A stretch of DNA of 12,168 bases, taken from the NCBI GenBank assembly GCA_945787425.1, contig CALZHO010000013.1, positions 1 through 12,168 on the forward strand, written 5' to 3'. Each line of letters opens with the position of its first letter. Position 1 is the first letter of the stretch. The stretch comes from an uncultured Bacteroidales bacterium. GTDB lineage: Bacteria; Bacteroidota; Bacteroidia; Bacteroidales; Paludibacteraceae. This document shows positions 6,702 to 12,168 of the stretch, in pieces. Below the pieces are notes generated by a model. That model was not told the DNA's origin, ran no database searches, and saw nothing but the letters and a program-made list of their open reading frames with translations. A program made the translations under genes and the position numbers.

Positions 6702-7682
6702 TTAACGAAGGTCTAATCGTTGGTGCGTTGTCAATGGCGTACCATATGGTATGGCATTGAGTTTGTACAGACTCTTTAATTTTATACCATATTTCTGCGC
6801 AATATCCCATGCCGTATCCTCACCACGGAAATAGCAATAGGGATAACGTTTTTCGGCACGATTTTTCTTTGGATAGATATACACAATATCGCCTTCACGC
6901 AGTTCACGAGTATCCAATGCATCGTTATATTTACGCAATGTACGCTCATACATATTCAGGAACAACGCCAACGAAGCAAACGTCTCATTAGGGCCAGCGA
7001 CAATATATCTCACGCCATTGCGATAACCCGAACGATGATTATGAAAAAGCTGCAATTCCTCCATGGGCGGCATGGGATAATCTTCCACATTTTCTTGCTC
7101 TAAGAAAGCAATCTCAGTGCCTTCGTCGTCTATGAAAAGTTTTTTTTTTGAATCGCTATCCGAACGCACAATGGTCTTGTCGAACGTCAGTTTGTTCAAA
7201 TCGTAAAGTTCTATCAGATGAATCAACTTCTCTGGATACTTCGGATCGGTGGCATATCCGCACGCTTTCAATCCGTATGCCCAATTCTTATAATCGCCCA
7301 TGGACAAGGCAAACAAACTCTCGTAACGCTTACGTTTCAGGAACAACGAATGATCTTCGTACGAGTCAGCCACTTCCGCATACTTACGAAAACACTCATT
7401 ATGCCGATTATCGTTGTACTTATAGGTCTTGCCGGGCCAATCAGAGGTGCATTTGATACCAAAGTGGTTATTGGCTTTGGTGGCCAATTCCGACTGCCCT
7501 GCAGCTGACTCCAAGATAGCTTGCGCCATAGTGATGGAAGCAGGGATTCCATGCTTGCGCTGTTGCTCAATAGCCACCTGACGATATTCGTCAATGTATG
7601 CTTCATAAGTAGCATTTTTCGACTGCGCCCAAAGTGCAACGCTCAGGCATGATAATACAATAAGGCTTGCAATTTTTCTCAT
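6702..7682 (-). CDS. Secreted GH73 N-acetylglucosaminidase with C-terminal LysM domains
   Basis: A peptidoglycan hydrolase cutting next to N-acetylglucosamine. Residues 1-20 are a signal peptide ending ALWAQ, so the protein is exported to the periplasm. The GH73 domain covers about 25-165: TMAQAILESAAGQSELA carries the likely catalytic Glu58, followed by NNHFGIKC (71-78) and the YEDHSLFLKRKRYESLF segment (108-124). A charged linker (about 168-220) leads to one LysM-like module (about 225-271, RYIVAGPNETFASLA...GDIVYIYPKK) and a second (about 281-324), which should bind the glycan. The linker contains a run of ten adenines on the coding strand. It is the first gene of the leftward operon, with its own promoter about 20-50 nt upstream and a very short leader. 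Its stop codon directly abuts the GTG of the next gene. Confidence 0.92.
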   Translation of the reverse strand: MRKIASLIVLSCLSVALWAQSKNATYEAYIDEYRQVAIEQQRKHGIPASITMAQAILESAAGQSELATKANNHFGIKCTSDWPGKTYKYNDNRHNECFRKYAEVADSYEDHSLFLKRKRYESLFALSMGDYKNWAYGLKACGYATDPKYPEKLIHLIELYDLNKLTFDKTIVRSDSDSKKKLFIDDEGTEIAFLEQENVEDYPMPPMEELQLFHNHRSGYRNGVRYIVAGPNETFASLALFLNMYERTLRKYNDALDTRELREGDIVYIYPKKNRAEKRYPYCYFRGEDTAWDIAQKYGIKLKSLYKLNAIPYGTPLTTHQRLDLR

Positions 7683-7699
7683 ATTCTACAATTTTGCCG

Positions 7700-7731
7700 C
7701 AAAGGTACTAAAAAATTTGCAAATATACAAA
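7700..7731 (-). promoter_or_regulatory. Promoter of the glucosaminidase-DUF721-mutS2-GH3 operon
   Basis: Minus-strand TTTG (7728-7731), 20-nt spacer, TACCTTTG (7700-7707). The expected start leaves a leader of only about 10-13 nt before the ATG at 7682. The elements interlock with the rightward promoter at 7716-7747. Confidence 0.8.
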
Positions 7732-7747
7732 AAATATCGTACCTTTG
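7716..7747 (+). promoter_or_regulatory. Promoter of the lipoprotein-methyltransferase unit
   Basis: Plus-strand TTTG (7716-7719), 20-nt spacer, TACCTTTG (7740-7747), about 32 nt of leader before the ATG at 7785. Its -33 element lies inside the spacer of the divergent promoter and vice versa; both are symmetric about 7723.5. Confidence 0.8.
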
Positions 7748-7784
7748 CACAGATTTTGTATGAATTATACTAAAATATGTAGTT

Positions 7785-8237
7785 ATGAAAAAAATTCTTC
7801 TTTTATTGCTGCCATTGTTGTCTATGATTAGCTGTGGCAACTCATATACCTATAATGGGTTTACCGTTAAAAGTTATGACGTACATGTGAGTGCCAGCGA
7901 TTGGCAATATACCAATCTACCATCCAACAATTATTTTTATTGCGTTGTGGATATGCCTGAAATCAGTTCGTATGTTTTTGACAATGGCGAAGTAAATGTG
8001 TATCGAGTGTTCAAGAAAGGTACGCGAGAGGCCTTCAAACATATCCTTCCAGATGTACTTCATTGTGAAGAATTTAGTGGAAGTCAGCCAATACGCTACA
8101 CTACTACTGTAGATTGCATCTATGGTCCTGGATGGATAGAACTTAACTATCGCGCAAGTGATTTTGCATATGAGCAAAATATAAACATCAAGCCCGAAGC
8201 GATGGACTTTACCATCGTTATTACCACAAAGAACTAA
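7785..8237 (+). CDS. Small lipoprotein of unknown function
   Basis: A 150-residue protein with a Lys-rich start, a Leu-rich core and a lipobox (LSMISC) placing the lipid-modified Cys at 17. The mature domain is beta-rich and has no enzymatic motif I can name. Segments such as ASDWQY (37-42), YFYCVVDMPEISSYVFDNG (50-68) and EAMDFTIVI recall a conserved uncharacterised lipoprotein seen in many Bacteroidales, from memory and not verified. It is the first gene after the interlocked promoter and is followed after 19 nt by the methyltransferase, so the two are likely co-transcribed. No functional link between them is evident. Confidence 0.85.
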   Translation: MKKILLLLLPLLSMISCGNSYTYNGFTVKSYDVHVSASDWQYTNLPSNNYFYCVVDMPEISSYVFDNGEVNVYRVFKKGTREAFKHILPDVLHCEEFSGSQPIRYTTTVDCIYGPGWIELNYRASDFAYEQNINIKPEAMDFTIVITTKN

Positions 8238-8256
8238 TTGTAAGAGTATTATCTTT

Positions 8257-9474
8257 GTGACTTCGGATTTATCTACACTTGTTATCAAGCACCTGCACGA
8301 TGATGTGCAGCAGTTGGCACTGCAACGTAATCGGTATCCGCACGTATCGGATGCCGATTTCCGTTTCTTCTTGCAGCAGATAGAAGGCAGACAGCGCACA
8401 CGCGACAAACTGCCCACTTTCGCACAAAAAGCCGATTGGTGGTACCCCGTTCGTCTATCGTGCGAACAATGCTCCAGCGAAGCCACTGCTCGCTACAAAG
8501 CAGCCCTGATTATGCCGTTTGCTCATAATGTACTGATTGATCTAACAGCGGGGTATGGTGTAGATACATTTTTTATGTCAGAACACGTATCTGAGGCGCA
8601 CTATGTGGAGCGCAATGAGGAGTTGTGCGCCATTGCAGAGCACAATTTTTCGCTCTATCGCCCACATATCCAGATTCACAACACCACTGCCGAAGCCTTC
8701 CTCGCCTCCTTACCTCATCACCCATTAGCGCAGCGTCCAATAGGCGGAACGCCGTCCAATAGCACAGCGTCCCATACCCTCATCTATCTCGACCCGGCTC
8801 GCCGTAGCCTGTCGGGCAGTAAGGTTTTTCGCATCGAAGACTGCGAACCCAACGTGACAAACCTACTCCCCCCTCTTCGCAAACACGCCAGCCACATATT
8901 GATTAAATTCAGCCCTATGCTGGATATCACGGCTGCGCTACGCGTGTTGGGAAAAGATTGGGATACGCATATCGTGGCGGTGCATAACGAAGTGAAAGAA
9001 GTGCTCCTCATGACAGGTGCAAACACCATCCATGCAGTGAATATCTGCGCTACACACACCGACCGCTTTGTCTTCAGCCATGAGGATGAGAAAAATGCAC
9101 CCATGCAGATTGCTTCTGATATTAAGCAATATATCTACGAACCTAATGCGGCTATCATCAAGGCGGGGGCCTATCGTTTGATAGGCGAGCGATACGGTCT
9201 TGATAAATTAGACACCAATACCCATCTCTATACCTCCAACACCCTTCTACCCGATTTTCCGGGTCGCGTGTGGGAAGTCATAGATGCCGAAATCAAAGAC
9301 CCTAAAAAGCAATTAGATGCCCAAGCGAAATATAGCATCATCTCGCGCAATCATCCGCTCATGCCCGAACAGATTCGCAAGAAGTACAAACTCCACGACG
9401 GCGACGACTATTATCTGCTCGCCGCCCGCCATCAGGGTAAACCGATATTAATCAGCGCCAAGCGCCTTAGATGA
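8257..9474 (+). CDS. Class I SAM-dependent methyltransferase with THUMP-like C-terminal domain (PG_1098 type)
   Basis: A 405-residue putative RNA or nucleic-acid methyltransferase. The N-terminal helical part has HLHDDVQQLALQ (12-23). The Rossmann core has SAM motif I LIDLTAGYGVDTFFMS (93-108), an acidic motif II (HYVERNEEL, 115-123), and motif IV IYLDPARR (176-183) in place of the usual DPPY. The tail (about 330-405), with PGRVWEVIDAEIK, matches the THUMP-like domain of the Porphyromonas PG_1098 group, suggesting an RNA target, but this is not proven. The start is GTG at 8257; no ATG lies upstream in frame, and residue 12 onward fits the family N-terminus. Residues 156-173 are repeat-encoded and inserted directly before motif IV. 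The gene ends convergently towards the acyl ligase, with a shared terminator. Confidence 0.87.
   Translation: MTSDLSTLVIKHLHDDVQQLALQRNRYPHVSDADFRFFLQQIEGRQRTRDKLPTFAQKADWWYPVRLSCEQCSSEATARYKAALIMPFAHNVLIDLTAGYGVDTFFMSEHVSEAHYVERNEELCAIAEHNFSLYRPHIQIHNTTAEAFLASLPHHPLAQRPIGGTPSNSTASHTLIYLDPARRSLSGSKVFRIEDCEPNVTNLLPPLRKHASHILIKFSPMLDITAALRVLGKDWDTHIVAVHNEVKEVLLMTGANTIHAVNICATHTDRFVFSHEDEKNAPMQIASDIKQYIYEPNAAIIKAGAYRLIGERYGLDKLDTNTHLYTSNTLLPDFPGRVWEVIDAEIKDPKKQLDAQAKYSIISRNHPLMPEQIRKKYKLHDGDDYYLLAARHQGKPILISAKRLR
8722..8775. repeat. In-frame dispersed repeat inside the methyltransferase gene
   Basis: Three related units (ATTAGCGCAGCGTCCAA, TAGGCGGAACGCCGTCCAA, TAGCACAGCGTCCC) encode residues 156-173 (LAQRPIGGTPSNSTAS region). 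The middle unit is identical over 18 bp to the intergenic copy at 6367-6384. Length is a multiple of three, and no stop codon arises. Confidence 0.75.
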
Positions 9475-9495
9475 TAGCGATGTCGCTTCACTTAG

Positions 9496-9563
9496 CCATC
9501 TTCAAGCGCAGCGAACTTCCCTCTTCAAGCGCAGCGATCTTCCATCTTCAAGCGCAGCGGTCT
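9496..9563. repeat. Three tandem copies of a 23-bp repeat
   Basis: Units 9496-9518, 9519-9541 and 9542-9563 share C-TCTTCAAGCGCAGCG and differ at only a few positions. They lie between the methyltransferase stop codon and the terminator. The AGCGCAGCG core also occurs in the repeat at 8727-8735. A small AGCGA-TG-TCGCT palindrome (9476-9487) precedes them. Confidence 0.85.
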
Positions 9564-9596
9564 AAAAAAAAAGACCCCTTCAGGAGTCTTTTTTTT
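9564..9596. terminator. Bidirectional intrinsic terminator
   Basis: GACCCC-TTCA-GGAGTC (9573-9588, one C/A mismatch) is flanked by nine A on the left and eight T on the right. It therefore reads as a stem plus T-run on both strands. It sits between the convergent methyltransferase (ends 9474) and acyl ligase (stop at 9598-9600). Confidence 0.9.
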
Positions 9597-9597
9597 C

Positions 9598-11250
9598 TCA
9601 TTTATACATAAATCGCTTGATACTACGCTTAGGCGTTTTCTCAAACTCTTTTTCCACCAACTCAATGGCAGTCACTTGGCTGTAGTTAGGAAGCATTTTG
9701 TTGAGTTTCACCATATTCTCTTTCATCACTTGCTCCACCGTTCTGCCTTGCAGCACTTCGGGTTTTGCCAATGAAGGATCGGAATATACCAATGCCACCA
9801 ACTTGTGCTCGCGGTCCACTACCACAGACTCTGTCACGAGTGGCAGACTGTTGAGTTTATCCTCAATCTCTTCAGGGTAGATGTTTTGGCCGTTAGGGCT
9901 GAGTAGCATATTCTTGCTACGACCGCGAAGGAAGAGGTTACCCTCTTTGTCAATGATACCTAAGTCACCCGTACGCATCCAACCATCTTCGGTAAACGCT
10001 TCTTTAGTGGCTTCTTCGTTCTTATAGTAGCCCATCATCACGTTCACGCCACGTACTTGCAACTCACCCTCTTTGGTAGCAGGATCTTCCGAGTCAATAC
10101 GCATTTCCATGCCCACAATACCTTTACCGCATGAGCGATATACATACTTGTACCAATCTTCGTAAGTGATAAGCGGAGCGCACTCGGTCATACCATAACC
10201 TACGCAATACATGAAGTGCATATCATGCATACATTTCTCCACTTCCTCGTTGAGTGCTGCACCACCAATAATCAAGAAACGCAACTTACCACCGAAGGCT
10301 TGCAGCAACGTATTGCTCACCTTTTTGTGCAGTATCTTCTTGATACCTGGCGTTTTCCAAAGTACTTTCATCAGTGGTTTATTAATCACTGGCAACACTT
10401 TACCCTTGATAATCTTTTCAATCACCAAAGGTACAGTCAAAATCATAAATGGATGCACTTGTGCAAAGGCTTTCATCAACACAGTTGGAGTTGGAGCTTT
10501 GGTCAAGAAATACACCTCTGCACCATCGCATACTTGGTACAAGAACTCAAACATCAAACCAAACATATGCGCGATAGGCAACATACTCAGCACTTTATCA
10601 CCTGCTTGGTGAGGAATACGTTTTGCAGCAAAGTCGGTATTTCCACTCAAGTTCTTATGGCTAATCATCACGCCCTTAGGATTACCAGTCGAGCCCGATG
10701 TATAGTTGATCAATGCCAACTCATCAATATTATCAGTAGGATATTTTACATCTGCTGCTTTCACGCCTTCTGGCCATTCTTTCTTAAATACCTCATCCAC
10801 AGCAGCATACTTCTTCGCCACTTCTTCGGATGCCGCATGTTTCAACGAGAAATCATCCATGAATACCATTGCTGTTAGACCTGGCATTTCTTTGGCATCA
10901 ACTTTCTTCAACACATTAGGTCCTACGTATAGCAACTTCGCCTCAGAGTGATTAACCAATGCATGCACGCCTTCAGCAGTAAAATCAGGCAAAATACTTA
11001 CAGCAACTGCCTTGTAAGTCTCAATAGCCAAGAATGTCAAACCCCAATTAGCGCAGTTGCGACCGCAAAGTGCAATCTTATCGCCTTCCTTAATACCCAG
11101 TTCGCGGAAAGTAGTGTGCAAACGAGCAATCTCGTTTGCCATTTCGCCATATGTATAAGATGTATTACCATCTAAATCCTTCATTGCCAACACGTCCCAC
11201 TTGTTGACAATCGTGTTCTGGAGATACTCCAAATAATGTTTCAATTCCAT
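9598..11250 (-). CDS. AMP-binding long-chain fatty-acid ligase (acyl-CoA or acyl-ACP synthetase)
   Basis: A 550-residue ANL-superfamily enzyme that activates a fatty acid with ATP and transfers it to CoA (or ACP). Motifs: YTSGSTGNPKG (183-193), VGYGMTECAP (350-359), GWMRTGDLG (423-431), and SPNGQNIYPEEIE (451-463), a version typical of long-chain acyl ligases. No signal peptide is present, so it acts in the cytoplasm or at the inner membrane. The C-terminal motif reads KTPKRSIKRFMYK; the residue that aligns with the usual catalytic lysine appears to be Ser543. The gene has its own promoter carrying an operator-like palindrome that also occurs twice in the region right of tetR, so it is probably repressed by the neighbouring TetR protein. 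Substrate chain length cannot be read from sequence. Confidence 0.9.
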   Translation of the reverse strand: MELKHYLEYLQNTIVNKWDVLAMKDLDGNTSYTYGEMANEIARLHTTFRELGIKEGDKIALCGRNCANWGLTFLAIETYKAVAVSILPDFTAEGVHALVNHSEAKLLYVGPNVLKKVDAKEMPGLTAMVFMDDFSLKHAASEEVAKKYAAVDEVFKKEWPEGVKAADVKYPTDNIDELALINYTSGSTGNPKGVMISHKNLSGNTDFAAKRIPHQAGDKVLSMLPIAHMFGLMFEFLYQVCDGAEVYFLTKAPTPTVLMKAFAQVHPFMILTVPLVIEKIIKGKVLPVINKPLMKVLWKTPGIKKILHKKVSNTLLQAFGGKLRFLIIGGAALNEEVEKCMHDMHFMYCVGYGMTECAPLITYEDWYKYVYRSCGKGIVGMEMRIDSEDPATKEGELQVRGVNVMMGYYKNEEATKEAFTEDGWMRTGDLGIIDKEGNLFLRGRSKNMLLSPNGQNIYPEEIEDKLNSLPLVTESVVVDREHKLVALVYSDPSLAKPEVLQGRTVEQVMKENMVKLNKMLPNYSQVTAIELVEKEFEKTPKRSIKRFMYK

Positions 11251-11294
11251 AATATAGTATATTTTACATTAGTTTCTATTTTAGTAATCGCCTG

Positions 11295-11302
11295 CAAAAG
11301 TA
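11295..11302 (-). promoter_or_regulatory. -7 element of the acyl ligase promoter
   Basis: Minus-strand TACTTTTG, about 45 nt before the ATG at 11250. No separate TTTG is found at the usual 20-nt spacing; that position falls inside the operator at 11314-11329. Confidence 0.65.
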
Positions 11303-11313
11303 CAACTATTTTT

Positions 11314-11329
11314 TCGAACGCGTGTTCAA
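11314..11329. promoter_or_regulatory. Probable TetR operator over the acyl ligase promoter
   Basis: TCGAACGCGTGTTCAA; half-sites CGAACG and TGAACA (on the opposite strand) are separated by 2 bp. It matches the two sites right of tetR (12093-12108 and 12132-12147) at every position except the central two. It covers the -33 region, 11 bp from the -7 element. The 137 bp between ligase and tetR hold nothing else that I can identify. Confidence 0.75.
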
Positions 11330-11387
11330 AAACGAAAGAAATATCATTTTTTTGCATTTATTGCCTATTTTCACTCGTTGCTACACG

Positions 11388-11981
11388 CTATTTCTTAATC
11401 AAATCGTACAAATAATTATACTGTTCAGGGAAAATATCGAAGTTCATTGGTGCACCTGAGCGACCAGGATCCCAACCATCTTTGATATGCAGGAACATAC
11501 GAGCTGTGGTCTCAATGGGCACATTACCGCGAATATCGCCATTGTGCATACTATTCTTGATAGCTTGTATCCACAAACTCAATTCGTATTCGTACAACCG
11601 ACGCGCTTTCTTGTATAGTTCAGGGAATCGGCTATACGCCGTGTACATCACTGTCACCACATTCGAGGTATTGATATTCTTGTTCTCCACCTGATTGTAA
11701 AACTCCTGCAACTGATTCAGGTAGTACAACATGGCATCTATCATATCGGGTATTCTACCCGTCTCTCTCACGCGCTCCAATGCGCGTTGTTTGGGCTTAA
11801 TCAAGAACGTATCCACCACCTCTTGAAACAACTCATCCTTGTCCTTGAAATAGTAATACAATGTCCCACGCCCCATATCCAGAGCGGCCTGCAAGTCGGT
11901 TATAGACACATTGGCATATCCCTCCACCATGTACAACTCCAATGCCTTAAGCAGGATTTTATCCCTACGATCTTCTACCAT
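11388..11981 (-). CDS. TetR/AcrR-family transcriptional repressor
   Basis: A 197-residue regulator. The N-terminal DNA-binding domain (about 4-50) has the TetR helix-turn-helix SITDLQAALDMGRGTLYYYF (26-45) followed by KDKDELFQEVV, as in the family. The remaining helices form the ligand pocket; their sequence does not identify the ligand. It lies beside and upstream of the acyl ligase gene. Operator-like palindromes are found at the ligase promoter and twice to the right of tetR, so it probably represses itself, the ligase and a rightward gene beyond the window. By analogy with TetR-type fatty-acid regulators such as Bacillus FadR, an acyl-CoA ligand would fit, but that is inference. Its leader of about 55 nt is largely an ATTCAAA repeat. 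Confidence 0.92.
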   Translation of the reverse strand: MVEDRRDKILLKALELYMVEGYANVSITDLQAALDMGRGTLYYYFKDKDELFQEVVDTFLIKPKQRALERVRETGRIPDMIDAMLYYLNQLQEFYNQVENKNINTSNVVTVMYTAYSRFPELYKKARRLYEYELSLWIQAIKNSMHNGDIRGNVPIETTARMFLHIKDGWDPGRSGAPMNFDIFPEQYNYLYDLIKK

Positions 11982-11994
11982 AATCCTAACTATC

Positions 11995-12028
11995 TTAATT
12001 CAAAATTCATCATTCAAAATTCAAAATT
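11995..12028. repeat. ATTCAAA(A) tandem repeats in the tetR leader
   Basis: ATTCAAAATTC occurs repeatedly, interrupted by ATC. A single copy (AATTCAAAATTC) also precedes the beta-barrel-like gene at 1673-1684. It fills most of the untranslated leader of tetR. It could keep the leader unstructured, which would suit translation without a Shine-Dalgarno sequence; this is inference. Confidence 0.6.
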
Positions 12029-12044
12029 ACCCCATTTTCGTCCG

Positions 12045-12076
12045 CAAAGGTATGCAAAATTTTTTATATACACAAC
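12045..12076 (-). promoter_or_regulatory. Promoter of tetR
   Basis: Minus-strand GTTG (12073-12076, one mismatch to TTTG), 20-nt spacer, TACCTTTG (12045-12052). The operator at 12093-12108 begins 16 bp upstream of the -33 element. Confidence 0.75.
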
Positions 12077-12092
12077 ATTTTTTTGATAAAAA

Positions 12093-12108
12093 TCGAACGT
12101 TTGTTCAA
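12093..12108. promoter_or_regulatory. Probable TetR operator, tetR-proximal
   Basis: TCGAACGTTTGTTCAA, the same half-sites and spacing as 11314-11329. Its position just upstream of the tetR -33 element suggests autoregulation. Confidence 0.7.
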
Positions 12109-12131
12109 AAAAATGCACTTTTTCTTCTTTT

Positions 12132-12147
12132 TTGAACAATCGTTCGA
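12132..12147. promoter_or_regulatory. Probable TetR operator, distal, over the rightward promoter
   Basis: TTGAACAATCGTTCGA, the same site in the opposite orientation. It lies 11 bp before the TACCTTTG at 12159-12166, exactly as the ligase operator lies before its own -7 element. Its centre is 39 bp from that of the site at 12093-12108, close to four helical turns. Confidence 0.7.
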
Positions 12148-12158
12148 AAATAATACAC

Positions 12159-12166
12159 TACCTTTG
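12159..12166 (+). promoter_or_regulatory. -7 element of a rightward promoter at the window edge
   Basis: TACCTTTG on the plus strand, two bases before the window ends. It should drive an unseen gene divergent from tetR. There is no TTTG at 20 nt; the operator occupies that place. Confidence 0.65.
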
Positions 12167-12168
12167 CC

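Noticed and set aside
8250..8257. TATCTTTG -7-like element just before the methyltransferase
   Set aside because: It overlaps the GTG start, so its transcript would begin inside the gene, and no TTTG lies at the proper distance. Co-transcription from the upstream lipoprotein promoter is simpler.
7917..8486. 189-codon leftward frame across the lipoprotein and methyltransferase start
   Set aside because: It is antisense to two well-supported genes and has no promoter or recognisable features.
9496..9563. Possible CRISPR array
   Set aside because: The 23-bp units are directly adjacent with no unique spacers, and there are no cas genes.
10216..10878. 220-codon rightward open frame opposite the acyl ligase
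   Set aside because: His- and Cys-rich antisense product with no domain; the leftward frame holds all the AMP-binding motifs.

Overview
This window looks like chromosome of a member of the Bacteroidales (phylum Bacteroidota). The clearest sign is the promoter type: five exact TACCTTTG -7 elements and one TACTTTTG. Three have a TTTG -33 element exactly 20 nt upstream and a fourth has GTTG there. The gene content agrees: a PG_1098-type methyltransferase with a THUMP-like tail, a bacterial GH3-family adenylating enzyme, a Bacteroidales-type MutS2, a LysM glucosaminidase and two lipoproteins. Shine-Dalgarno sequences are weak, as is usual in the phylum.

Layout. From 1 to 7682 everything reads leftward. 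A lipoprotein metallophosphoesterase (cut by the left edge) follows a small outer-membrane beta-barrel-like protein, which has its own promoter at 1794-1825. Further right is a scar: the C-terminal tail of an IS3-type transposase ending in a perfect 19-bp inverted repeat. Next come the GH3-family protein, MutS2, a DUF721/DciA-like protein and a secreted GH73/LysM glucosaminidase. These four are probably read from the single promoter at 7700-7731. From 7716 to 9474 a two-gene rightward unit encodes a small lipoprotein and the methyltransferase. Its promoter physically interlocks with the leftward one. A bidirectional terminator at 9564-9596 separates it from a leftward fatty-acyl-CoA (or acyl-ACP) ligase, a leftward TetR regulator, and a rightward promoter whose gene lies beyond the window.

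Two themes stand out. First, a 16-bp operator (TCGAACG-NN-TGTTCAA) occurs three times: once over the ligase promoter and twice in the intergenic region right of tetR. This suggests a local TetR regulon of ligase, regulator and the unseen right-hand gene. At the ligase and right-hand promoters the operator sits exactly 11 bp from the -7 element.

Second, several low-complexity repeat families lie both between genes and in frame inside conserved genes (MutS2, the methyltransferase, and the signal peptide of the phosphoesterase). MutS2 appears to have replaced the usual KOW-like segment before its Smr domain with such repeat-derived sequence. No RNA genes, CRISPR arrays, prophage or intact mobile elements are visible.
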